Source: Oceanospirillaceae bacterium (GTDB lineage Bacteria; Pseudomonadota; Gammaproteobacteria; Pseudomonadales; Balneatricaceae). Taken from it: a DNA stretch of 8,509 bases. Below, piece by piece: positions 1-6,650 of this stretch. Within the stretch, counting starts at the first letter, position 1, and each line of letters starts with the position of its first letter. The notes below the pieces were generated by a model, which was not told where the DNA came from, did not search any database, and was given only the letters and a program-made list of their open reading frames with translations. A program made the position numbers and the translations under genes. The stretch lies in contig DPHB01000067.1 in assembly GCA_003521845.1 (NCBI GenBank), positions 87,565-96,073 of the forward strand. The letters run 5' to 3'.

Positions 1-1240
1 CTTCTGACTGTACACCAAAGGTAATAAAGGTATCGGTAATTGGCTTCGCGTCTTTAGCCGCTGCTTGCTGGGCCTCAAAAATAGCTTGTTGCTGTTCAAG
101 CTTGGCTTGTTCAAGCTCATAGTAACGCTGTTGTTCAAGCGCTATGAGGGCCTTCATCTTGCCAACTAGGTCTTGGTTCTGCACCTTCTTCATCTGGCCT
201 TCTAGGCTTTCGATACGTTGCTTTAGCAGCGTTAACACTGCCTGTTGCTGCTCGCTCACCTTCTGCATTTGTGCAAAACTGCTGGTAATTTGGTCGTTTA
301 CATTACCTAGCATGGCTTGGCTTTGCGTAGCCTGACTAGACACCGCTTGCTGGGCTTCTGCACCCGCTTCATCCATAAAGTGCACGGCTTGTTCTACCCT
401 CATACCCAAAGCATGACTGGTGTCAGCCACATCAATCAACTGCGACTCCAGGGTTGACAAACGACCTAACTGGGTTTCAAAACCGCGTTCAAAACGCACC
501 ATCTTAGTAGCCATGGCCACACTGATTGCAGTGGCGTCTTTCACTGCACCTTGCAGCACATACAACATAACGCCGCCACTCATAATGCCCAAGAAACCCA
601 TGATCGCTAAAAAGCCTAATACATATGAGTTGGTCTTACGCAGGTCTTTGGCCATCTTGTTGATAGTGGTAACACTACCTAACAACATGTGAATGGATTG
701 GTTGGTGGAGTGAGCTGCCTCGTTGGCCGCCCCTGCTGCATCCAATACAATTTCCGTCAGACCTTCAATATCAGCAGCACTAGCTAGTTTAGTATCACTG
801 CCATTGCCTGTAGCAGGTGCAGGACTAGGGCGTGTGGATTCTGGCGTATCATCAATGACTAAGAAACCGTCATCATCGTCTTCTTGTGGCTCAGCAGGGG
901 CGGCAAAATCTTCTTCATCGTCAAATAACATCACATCATCGCCAAGGCTATTGTTGGCAACACGTGCCCTGGCTTGAGCAGTGTCTTCTTCCGCTGGTTC
1001 AACATCAGGCTGTGCCGCTGCGGCAGGCGCTGTATATTCTTGCCCGTCTTCTTCAACAAACAAGTCGTCGTCCATTTCTGGCTCTACAGCAGCAATTTCT
1101 TCTGCCGCTTCACCTTCGGCTACACTTGCCTCAGCTTCCTGCGCAGCCGCAGCTTCAGCCTCGGCCTCTTCTACTGGTACAATTTCCAGCTCTAAGGCGC
1201 CAACTTCATTTTCTGCTTCTGTGGTATCTTGATCGCTCAT
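1..1240 (-). CDS. Unrecognised acidic, single-pass membrane protein with C-terminal coiled coil (3' end beyond window)
   Basis: I do not recognise this family. Reading the minus strand from an ATG at 1238-1240 gives 413 codons without a stop, open at the left edge. A purine-rich GGAAAGG lies just upstream of the ATG. Residues 1-153 carry 48 Asp/Glu against 4 Lys/Arg, with Ala/Glu-rich and poly-Asp stretches, so this part is probably disordered and strongly negative. One hydrophobic segment at about 206-229 (starting YVLGFLAIMGF) is preceded by KDLRK, which by the positive-inside rule puts the acidic N-terminus in the cytoplasm. Residues about 235-400 are Gln/Glu/Ala/Leu-rich with few helix breakers and look like a long coiled coil, Gln-rich near 325-395. 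There is no N-terminal signal peptide. It lies 51 bases downstream of the repeat-protein gene on the same strand, after the flagellar export genes, so co-transcription is likely. The opposite strand has several open frames here, but they are low-complexity shadows of GCA/GAA-type codons. The gene call is firm; the function is unknown. Confidence 0.85.
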   Translation of the reverse strand, partial: MSDQDTTEAENEVGALELEIVPVEEAEAEAAAAQEAEASVAEGEAAEEIAAVEPEMDDDLFVEEDGQEYTAPAAAAQPDVEPAEEDTAQARARVANNSLGDDVMLFDDEEDFAAPAEPQEDDDDGFLVIDDTPESTRPSPAPATGNGSDTKLASAADIEGLTEIVLDAAGAANEAAHSTNQSIHMLLGSVTTINKMAKDLRKTNSYVLGFLAIMGFLGIMSGGVMLYVLQGAVKDATAISVAMATKMVRFERGFETQLGRLSTLESQLIDVADTSHALGMRVEQAVHFMDEAGAEAQQAVSSQATQSQAMLGNVNDQITSSFAQMQKVSEQQQAVLTLLKQRIESLEGQMKKVQNQDLVGKMKALIALEQQRYYELEQAKLEQQQAIFEAQQAAAKDAKPITDTFITFGVQSE

Positions 1241-1291
1241 AACCTTTCCAATTTTGCTCAATAATTAGCCACTCAATTACTTCAAAAGTAG

Positions 1292-2878
1292 CTAATCATC
1301 CGCGTTACGATGCTGTAACTCTTCTGACTCTTTAGATATATCGGCAGATTGTTCACGAATTTTAGACATTTTTTGTGCTAATCGACTTGCCAGCCTAGAA
1401 GTGGGCTTTTCTGCAGCAGGTTTTGCGTCTGGTGAAGGCTCTGCGGATAGTTTATTAGTTGTTGCTACCACCGGTTTTATACCATCCAACTGCACCTTGC
1501 TAATTGACTTGGCCAACTTGCCTTTCAATTTTACTTGATCTTGACTATCCAGCTTGCCTTCTAAAATCGCCTGCCCTTGTAGGCGCTCGACACTTTCCTC
1601 GGCCTTTAATTGAGCTTGATCGGGGCCCCTATCTGCCCTACCTTCAAGGCTCGCCTGTCCCATGGTAGCCGCAGCATGCTCTATACCTTGCAAAGCGACG
1701 TTTTGCTCAACACAGTCCCGCCCTTGCAAGTTGGCATTGGCCCGATGGCGGCGCATTTTTTCCTTAGCCTCCATGAGAATTTGCTGTCGAGTTTTAGGTT
1801 CATTGGCTTGCATTTGAGCAGAGCGGCCTATATCCTCGGGTTCCCCTTGCAGCATGCTATTACCGGCCTGTTTTTCAGCGCCACCTTGCAAACTGGCCTG
1901 GCCAGCTTGAGCTTCCTTATCGCCTTCAAGGCTTGCATTGCCCGCTTGATGCAAACGATCCCACTCTTCCTGACTCATACCTTGTAGCTGGTCTTGACTA
2001 GCTTGGCCCTCGGCTGCGCCTTGTAAACTAGCCTCACCAGCCTGAGGAGCAGCTGTTTCGTCACCTTGCAAAGATGCCATGCCGGCCTCACGCGGGGCAT
2101 TGCCCTGCAAACTTGCCTCACCAGCTTGCGGGTCGACCACCGCGTCACCTTGTAAAGAGGCATGACCAGGCCCTGCTGGTTGATGTCCATCTAAACTGGC
2201 GAAACCTGCTTGAGGGTCTTGGTATCCATCATTTGCCATGGCCGTAGCATCAGGTGTATGACTTTTTTGTCCATCCAAACTAGCATAGCCGGCTTTGGCT
2301 TCGGCACTATCATCACCGTGTAATTGCGCGTAACCAGCTTGTGTTTGCTCCTCACTGCCTTCTAACCAAGCTTGACCAGGGCCTGTTTCTTCACGCCCTT
2401 CTAGCTGCGCCTGACCAGCAGAAGCCGGAGCTTGCCCTTCCTCTGCTTGTAAAACATCATGCTTAGCGGCAACTGGCCCTTTACCTTGCAGGCTAGCTTG
2501 ACCTTGCCGATTAGAAATAGACTGTGTATTGGCATCTTGCCCATCTAGGCCTACGGCGCTAGCATGCCTTGCCTTACTCCCAGCCAAACTGGCATTGCCG
2601 GCACGGCTTTTCCTAAGGTCATTGCGTACTTGCATACGCCGCTGACGCTTGGCTGGATCTCCTCCAGCTTTAGGGGCGTTAGAAAAACGATGCCAATTTT
2701 CCGCCAGTTCACTTTCTTCACCTAGCGTATTAACAATACGTTGCTGGCTAGCTACGAATTCAGCAGTTTCGGAACGATCGAGCTGCCGGCTACTCTTGTC
2801 AGAAATATCATATGCCTTATTGGGCTGATCATTTTTGACCCGTTTAAATAGCTCCTTATCGATATCTTTCTTTTTCAT
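1292..2878 (-). CDS. Unrecognised flagellar-operon protein with ~26 A-x-L-x-G repeats
   Basis: This 528-residue protein matches no family I know. The N-terminus (1-92) is charged and probably helical, ending in a basic cluster at 77-92 (8 Lys/Arg in 16 residues). Residues 93-466 consist of a degenerate repeat with core A-[SQN]-L-[QED]-G, often preceded by QAG or GPG. Its Leu (Met in a few) recurs mostly every 12-15 residues. Residues 467-528 form a Pro/Ala/Lys linker and a charged helix. There is no signal peptide or membrane segment, and a single Cys (389). The ATG at 2876-2878 is preferred because AGGTGG lies 8 bases upstream. An in-frame GTG at 2888-2890 would add four residues but overlaps that Shine-Dalgarno site. 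The gene starts 34 bases after the flhB stop, and the acidic membrane-protein gene follows. Cytoplasmic location, or export through the flagellar gate, are both possible. The A-x-L-x-G core resembles a single pentapeptide-repeat unit, but the units are not tandem every five residues, so I do not assign that fold. Confidence 0.85.
   Translation of the reverse strand: MKKKDIDKELFKRVKNDQPNKAYDISDKSSRQLDRSETAEFVASQQRIVNTLGEESELAENWHRFSNAPKAGGDPAKRQRRMQVRNDLRKSRAGNASLAGSKARHASAVGLDGQDANTQSISNRQGQASLQGKGPVAAKHDVLQAEEGQAPASAGQAQLEGREETGPGQAWLEGSEEQTQAGYAQLHGDDSAEAKAGYASLDGQKSHTPDATAMANDGYQDPQAGFASLDGHQPAGPGHASLQGDAVVDPQAGEASLQGNAPREAGMASLQGDETAAPQAGEASLQGAAEGQASQDQLQGMSQEEWDRLHQAGNASLEGDKEAQAGQASLQGGAEKQAGNSMLQGEPEDIGRSAQMQANEPKTRQQILMEAKEKMRRHRANANLQGRDCVEQNVALQGIEHAAATMGQASLEGRADRGPDQAQLKAEESVERLQGQAILEGKLDSQDQVKLKGKLAKSISKVQLDGIKPVVATTNKLSAEPSPDAKPAAEKPTSRLASRLAQKMSKIREQSADISKESEELQHRNADD
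1481..2602 (-). repeat. Protein-level repeat array (A-x-L-x-G, mostly 12-15 residue period)
   Basis: Within the gene at 1292-2878, the conserved Leu (Met at two or three places) falls at residues 98, 111, 130, 143, 159, 172, 186, 201, 214, 229, 242, 257, 270, 285, 298, 317, 330, 343, 356, 368, 384, 396, 411, 424, 439, 451 and 464 (ATG at 2878 = 1). Copies near the centre are the most alike; those at the ends are degenerate (for example VKLKG, VQLDG). DNA copies have diverged more than the protein copies, so this is an old array rather than a recent duplication. Confidence 0.85.
1979..2296 (-). repeat. 28-residue (84-base) higher-order tandem units
   Basis: In the centre of the array the spacing alternates 13, 15, 13, 15 and so defines 28-residue units at 2213-2296, 2129-2212 and 2045-2128, with a partial fourth at 1979-2044. 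Each unit begins [QK]AG-x-ASL-[DQ]-G, has a second motif copy 13-15 residues later, and the three complete units end in Asp-Pro or Ala-Pro. Units one to three are exactly 84 bases with no indels. In the first unit the second motif copy has decayed to TAMAN. Confidence 0.8.
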
Positions 2879-2886
2879 AACAATAT

Positions 2887-2892
2887 CCACCT
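2887..2892 (-). promoter_or_regulatory. Shine-Dalgarno site that decides the start of the repeat-protein gene
   Basis: AGGTGG on the minus strand lies 8 bases upstream of the ATG at 2876-2878. The competing GTG at 2888-2890 lies inside this site and has no good ribosome-binding sequence of its own, so translation most likely begins at the ATG. Confidence 0.6.
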
Positions 2893-2912
2893 GTGGTTAT
2901 CGCTTGGACGCG

Positions 2913-4055
2913 TCACAAGCGCTCACCAGACTCATCAAAACGGAAATCATCCGGCACTTCAGGACTAGGCTGTAGAGGCCGAGGAACCCCTGGTGTCACA
3001 GCATTTAACTGATAAACATAGGCCAAAATCTGCGCCACCGCGACATACAAACCTTCGGGTATTTCTTCATTAATTTCCGTGGTGAAATACAAGGCACGAG
3101 CTAACAAGGGAATGCGAATCATGGTGACATGATTCTCTGCAGCTAGTTCACGAATCTTAGCCGCCATTTCTCCTTGTCCTTTAGCAAGCACTAAAGGTGC
3201 TCCCGAACCTTCCTGGTCATACACAATAGCCACCGCGAAATGCTGTGGGTTAGTAATCACCACGTCGGCATTGCCCACCTCCTCCATCATACGCCCTTGT
3301 GCCATTTCACGCTGACGTTGGCGTACTTGGGCTTTCACCTCAGGTCGACCTTCCATTTCCTTCATTTCGTCCTTGATATCTTGCAAGGACATTTTAAGCT
3401 TTTCCGTATGACTATGGATTTGATAGGGCACATCAATGGCGGCAATGACTAGCAAAGACAAGCTGATAAACAAAAATGCCAATACTAGTATAAAGGCCCC
3501 TTGTTCCATGGCTGGCCCTAGGGGCATGCTACCTAAAGCGATGATCTGGTCTAGCTGACTGCTGACTACTAGGTAACCGACACCAGCAACCAGCAAAAAT
3601 TTCACCAGCGCTTTGACTAGTTCCATGGCGGCTTGCGTACCAAACATACGCTTCAGGCCAGACATAGGGTTAAGCTTGCTGGGCTTGGGCATAAAGGCCT
3701 TAGTAGAAAACAACCATCCACCAATTAATGCCGGTGTTATCAGTGCCAAAGCCAAGGTCAGCAACAATAGCGGCATAATCGCTAGCAAACCTTCCACAAA
3801 TCGCTCAAACCACACCACTGGCATAAGTTTGGTATCCATGATCAATTCACGTTCCAGCGTCAAACTATCAACCAGTAGCAATTTAATATCGGCTATCATA
3901 TCGCCACCAGCCATCAAAAAATAGGCCGAGCTCACCACCATAATAATGGCCATGGAAAGTTCTTTGGAACGGGGAACTTGACCATCTTCTCGGGCTTTTT
4001 CGAGTTTTCGGGCCGTGGGTTGTTCGGTTTTTTCTGCGGAGCTATCTTCTGCCAT
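2913..4055 (-). CDS. flhB: Flagellar type III export protein FlhB
   Basis: FlhB is an inner-membrane component of the flagellar export gate. It wraps the FliPQR core, and its cytoplasmic domain switches substrate class from rod/hook to filament proteins. The 380-residue length is typical. The N-terminus has the family signature EKTEQPTARKLEKAREDGQV (8-27). Four hydrophobic segments lie at about 33-50, 88-117, 145-165 and 186-210. The cytoplasmic domain begins near 212 with the conserved KMSLQDIKDEMKEMEGRPEV stretch (221-240). The autocleavage motif is at 269-272 and reads NPQH instead of the usual NPTH; the cleaving Asn269 and Pro270 and the His272 are intact. The tail is proline-rich (about 354-370). 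The gene starts 13 bases after fliR, with AGGGGG 5 bases before the ATG. FliK, encoded at the right edge, is its known partner in the specificity switch. Confidence 0.98.
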   Translation of the reverse strand: MAEDSSAEKTEQPTARKLEKAREDGQVPRSKELSMAIIMVVSSAYFLMAGGDMIADIKLLLVDSLTLERELIMDTKLMPVVWFERFVEGLLAIMPLLLLTLALALITPALIGGWLFSTKAFMPKPSKLNPMSGLKRMFGTQAAMELVKALVKFLLVAGVGYLVVSSQLDQIIALGSMPLGPAMEQGAFILVLAFLFISLSLLVIAAIDVPYQIHSHTEKLKMSLQDIKDEMKEMEGRPEVKAQVRQRQREMAQGRMMEEVGNADVVITNPQHFAVAIVYDQEGSGAPLVLAKGQGEMAAKIRELAAENHVTMIRIPLLARALYFTTEINEEIPEGLYVAVAQILAYVYQLNAVTPGVPRPLQPSPEVPDDFRFDESGERL

Positions 4056-4068
4056 ATTAGCCCCCTAC

Positions 4069-4842
4069 CTAAGCCACGCCAAGCAGACGACGAATCTGCA
4101 TGAAAGCTTCATACCAAATCCCTTCTACGGCACCAAAAAAGGTGGGTAGTAGAATCATAATCAACACTAACCCTAATAATAGGGTCAAAGGGAAACCTAC
4201 TGCAAATACGTTAAGGCTAGGTGCCGCACGGGATACCACGCCCATTGCCGCATTGGATAGCAAAAGCACCATCATGGCCGGCAGGGCAATCATAGCGGCG
4301 CCAGCAAATACCAATACTGACCATTCAATCACACTCCATAAATGTGCTGCCGTCAATAAAGGTTGATCTATCGGCCAATAACGAAAACTGTCCAGCAATA
4401 ATTCAACTAGTATTAAATGACCACCAACGGAGACAAAGATTAAGGTGGCAAGAATAATCAAAAACTGAGACACAACGGGCGTTTGTACTCCACTATTAGG
4501 ATCTGCCATCATGGCAAAACCCAAACCCATGGCGAGGGATATAAATTCACCTGCTGCACTGATGGCAGCAAAGGCAATTTGCAAAATAAGCCCCATCATA
4601 ACGCCCAAAATAACTTGTTCAAACAACATAACCAGGCCAAAACCCGACATAACATCGATAATGGGCCAATCATAAAGAGGGTAAATTAAAATGGTGAAGA
4701 CACCGGCAATACTGATACGCGCGGTAACATTGACGCTCATCGCGGAAAATACAGGGGCTGTCATCATACAAGCACTAATGCGTACCATAGGCCACAAAAA
4801 TGTGTAGAAGATAGCCATGATGTCGTCCCATACGGCAAACAT
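4069..4842 (-). CDS. fliR: Flagellar biosynthetic protein FliR
   Basis: FliR is the single-copy subunit of the FliP5-FliQ4-FliR1 export-gate core in the inner membrane. The 257-residue length fits the family. Nearly the whole protein is hydrophobic, with about six membrane segments. The N-terminal region carries the typical stretch with APVFSAMSVNVTARISIA (29-46), equivalent to the PVF...P.R.RI..A signature of the family. A Gly-rich loop with GEFISLAMGLGFAMMADP lies mid-protein, and FAVGFPLTLLLGL near the C-terminus is also characteristic. The ATG is only 4 bases after the fliQ stop and has no strong Shine-Dalgarno sequence, which suggests translational coupling to fliQ. The gene ends with TAG, 13 bases before flhB. 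Confidence 0.97.
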   Translation of the reverse strand: MFAVWDDIMAIFYTFLWPMVRISACMMTAPVFSAMSVNVTARISIAGVFTILIYPLYDWPIIDVMSGFGLVMLFEQVILGVMMGLILQIAFAAISAAGEFISLAMGLGFAMMADPNSGVQTPVVSQFLIILATLIFVSVGGHLILVELLLDSFRYWPIDQPLLTAAHLWSVIEWSVLVFAGAAMIALPAMMVLLLSNAAMGVVSRAAPSLNVFAVGFPLTLLLGLVLIMILLPTFFGAVEGIWYEAFMQIRRLLGVA

Positions 4843-4846
4843 GGGG

Positions 4847-5116
4847 TTAACCGATTACGTTGGGAATATTTTTGATTAAACGCGTGGCAAAGTCCGTCAA
4901 TACAGTTAACTGCCAGCCGCCAAACAAATACAACACCAAGGCCAGCGCCACTAGCTTAGGGATAAAGCTCAGAGTCATTTCGTTAATCGAGGTTGCTGCC
5001 TGTACAATACCAATCGACAAACCAACGGCCAAAGCAATAAGTAGCATAGGACCCGCAATATAGGCCACCACCATCAAGGCTTCGCGACCAATATCTAACA
5101 CCATTCCTTGATCCAT
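4847..5116 (-). CDS. fliQ: Flagellar biosynthetic protein FliQ
   Basis: FliQ is a small two-helix inner-membrane subunit of the export-gate core, present in several copies around FliP and FliR. The 89-residue length is exactly that expected. Two hydrophobic helices lie at about 15-40 and 50-75. The segment SIGIVQAATSINEMTLSFIP (34-53) is the hallmark of the family. The ATG at 5114-5116 is preceded by AGGAG about 10 bases upstream. A second Met at residue 5 is possible but less likely. The gene follows fliP by 33 bases. Confidence 0.98.
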   Translation of the reverse strand: MDQGMVLDIGREALMVVAYIAGPMLLIALAVGLSIGIVQAATSINEMTLSFIPKLVALALVLYLFGGWQLTVLTDFATRLIKNIPNVIG

Positions 5117-5149
5117 AATGTCTGTTCTCCTCTTCAGGCTGACACCTAG

Positions 5150-5899
5150 CTAAGTATAAAAGCTAGCCGCCAGAGTACCTAATATGAGCGCCCAACCATC
5201 TATCAAGACGAACATCATGATTTTAAAGGGCAGCGAAATCATCATGGGTGACAACATCATCATACCCATCGACATAAGTACGCTAGCCACCACCAAATCT
5301 ATCACCACAAAGGGCACAAATATCAAAAACCCTATTTGAAATGCGGTCTTTAATTCGCTAGTAATAAAAGCCGGAATCAACATTTGCATGGGTATGTCTT
5401 CAGGGCCATTAAGAGATTCTACACCACCTATCTGGGCAAACAACTCGATATCTGATTCACGGGTTTGATTAAGCATAAAACGGCGTAAAGGCACCTGCGC
5501 CGCGGCAAAAGCCTCGACAAAATCAGCCTGTTCATTCATATAGGGCTGCAAAGCTGTCTCATTCATCTCTTCAAACGTCGGCGCCATGATAAACAAGGTC
5601 AAAAATAGTGCTAAACCTAACAACACTTGATTAGGTGGTGTCTGGTTGGTACCTAGCGCGGTACGTAATATGGACAAGACTATGATAATACGCGCAAACG
5701 ATGTCATCATCAGCAAAATAGCTGGCAACAAGGTCAACAGGGTCATTAAACCCAATATTTGCAAAGTTAAACTGTATTCTTGCGTACCATCTGGCTGAGT
5801 TTCTACGACGATGCCAGGAAAGATGCCATCAGCACCCCATGCCGTACCAGTGATACCAAGCATGAGTAGAGGGGTTAGAATGAGGATAATACGTTTCAC
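5150..5899 (-). CDS. fliP: Flagellar biosynthetic protein FliP
   Basis: FliP is the five-copy subunit of the export-gate core. The protein has 249 residues. A cleavable signal peptide covers about residues 1-22 (KRIILILTPLLMLGITGTAW), as is usual for FliP. The two family signatures are clear: MMTSFARIIIVLSILRTALG with TPPNQVLLGLALFL just after it, and ITSELKTAFQIGFLIFVPF towards the C-terminus. Four membrane segments are visible after the signal peptide. Translation begins at GTG (5897-5899), which overlaps the fliO stop as GTGA. A GAGGA sequence 6 bases upstream supports this start, and the pair is probably translationally coupled. Confidence 0.98.
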   Translation of the reverse strand: MKRIILILTPLLMLGITGTAWGADGIFPGIVVETQPDGTQEYSLTLQILGLMTLLTLLPAILLMMTSFARIIIVLSILRTALGTNQTPPNQVLLGLALFLTLFIMAPTFEEMNETALQPYMNEQADFVEAFAAAQVPLRRFMLNQTRESDIELFAQIGGVESLNGPEDIPMQMLIPAFITSELKTAFQIGFLIFVPFVVIDLVVASVLMSMGMMMLSPMMISLPFKIMMFVLIDGWALILGTLAASFYT

Positions 5900-6276
5900 G
5901 AAGATTCCTCGTTGCGATCAATTGATTTGACTGCTGGCTGCTGGCGCTTAAGCATGTGGGCAAAACCATTTTTCGCTGCCGCTAAGCTAGCACTGCTTGT
6001 TTCATCAGCCTCAGCGGCAACTGGCTTGTCGATCTCGGTCAGTAAATTGACCTGCTGCGGTGATACACCAATAAGTAGTTGGCGATCGTCTATTTCGATT
6101 AACACCAGTTTTTCTTTGTTGCTGACAGACATAGCTTCAATAAAACGCAAACGCCGTCCTCCTCGAGGACGGCGCTGTATAAACCATTTACTGGCGTATA
6201 AGAGACCTACTACCAACGCTAAAACCAGCATTAAGCTGACTAGAGACTGAGTTAATAACTCGGTATTTCCGGGCAT
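5896..6276 (-). CDS. fliO: Flagellar assembly protein FliO
   Basis: FliO is a membrane protein that helps the FliP ring assemble; it is the most variable member of the gate genes. The protein has 126 residues: a short N-terminus, one membrane segment at about 11-30 (LVSLMLVLALVVGLLYASKW), a basic stretch RRPRGGRRLR just inside, and a small domain containing MSVSNKEKLVLIEIDDRQLLIGVS, which is the conserved core of FliO. The C-terminal 40 residues are polar and probably flexible. The ATG is preceded by an AAGGCGG sequence. The gene lies between fliN and fliP and overlaps fliP by 4 bases. Confidence 0.95.
   Translation of the reverse strand: MPGNTELLTQSLVSLMLVLALVVGLLYASKWFIQRRPRGGRRLRFIEAMSVSNKEKLVLIEIDDRQLLIGVSPQQVNLLTEIDKPVAAEADETSSASLAAAKNGFAHMLKRQQPAVKSIDRNEESS
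5906..5910 (-). promoter_or_regulatory. Shine-Dalgarno site supporting the GTG start of fliP
   Basis: GAGGA on the minus strand lies 6 bases before the GTG at 5897-5899, inside the 3' end of fliO. It supports a GTG start that gives a complete signal peptide. Confidence 0.6.
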
Positions 6277-6311
6277 TGTTTACACCGCCTTATGACACCT
6301 AATGATGCCTT

Positions 6312-6623
6312 CTAAATCTTGCGGATACGATCAGCTGCATCCAGAACCTGTGTGAGACGGATACCATAACGTTCATTAACCACCACAACTTCGCCTCGAG
6401 CGATTACCGTGTTGTTAACTAAGACATCAATAGACTCGCCCGCTAAACGGGAAAATTCTACCACACTGCCCTCACTTAGGCGTAGTAAGTCCTTAATTTT
6501 TAAGGTCGCACGGCCGACTTCTGCGGACAGGGTTACCGGGATATTCTGTAGCACATCCAGGTCCAATTCATCTTCAAAAGTGGGCAATCCGCCAGCCCCT
6601 GGGGCGTCAAAATCATCACTCAC
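6312..6623 (-). CDS. fliN: Flagellar motor switch protein FliN
   Basis: FliN is the most abundant subunit of the C-ring. With FliM it forms the rotor switch and it helps dock the FliH export complex. The protein has 103 residues, shorter than the 137-residue E. coli protein because the N-terminal extension is almost absent. A SpoA (FliMN C-terminal) domain spans about 24-100 and includes NIPVTLSAEVGRATLKIKDL and the closing NERYGIRLTQVL. The start is GTG (6621-6623) with GAGGA 7 bases upstream. The fliM stop codon is in the same frame just upstream and no alternative start lies between, so the short form is real and not a mis-called start. Confidence 0.96.
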   Translation of the reverse strand: MSDDFDAPGAGGLPTFEDELDLDVLQNIPVTLSAEVGRATLKIKDLLRLSEGSVVEFSRLAGESIDVLVNNTVIARGEVVVVNERYGIRLTQVLDAADRIRKI

Positions 6624-6630
6624 AGTTATA

Positions 6631-6635
6631 TCCTC
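6631..6635 (-). promoter_or_regulatory. Shine-Dalgarno site supporting the GTG start of fliN
   Basis: GAGGA on the minus strand lies 7 bases before the GTG at 6621-6623, in the 27-base gap after fliM. Confidence 0.6.
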
Positions 6636-6650
6636 GTAATAATTGCCAGG

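Noticed and set aside
723..1242. Several plus-strand open frames (73-118 codons) opposite the acidic membrane-protein gene
   Set aside because: They are Ser/Ala-rich or Leu/Gln-rich low-complexity shadows of the GCA/GAA/GAT codons on the minus strand. The minus-strand frame is open for 413 codons and has a sensible domain layout.
1264..1296. Possible terminator between the repeat gene and the acidic membrane-protein gene
   Set aside because: Only weak AT-rich inverted repeats (for example TACTT-CAA-AAGTA) are present, with no GC-rich stem or following T-tract. Read-through is more likely.
1610..1987. Plus-strand 125-codon open frame inside the repeat-protein gene
   Set aside because: It overlaps the clearly repeated minus-strand protein in antisense, has no conserved features and arises from the repetitive codon pattern.
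1975..2190. Second minus-strand frame of 71 codons inside the repeat array
   Set aside because: It is the +1/-1 reading of the same 84-base repeats. Its own sequence repetition (VRLVYKAQ-type) is a by-product of the array.
1979..2296. CRISPR array or DNA-level tandem repeat
   Set aside because: The periodicity is 84 bases within a coding frame, the DNA copies differ at many synonymous sites, and there are no constant repeats with unique spacers.
1481..2602. Pentapeptide-repeat protein assignment
   Set aside because: The A-[SN]-L-x-G core looks like one pentapeptide unit, but the units recur mostly every 12-15 residues instead of in tandem every five, so the quadrilateral beta-helix is not supported.
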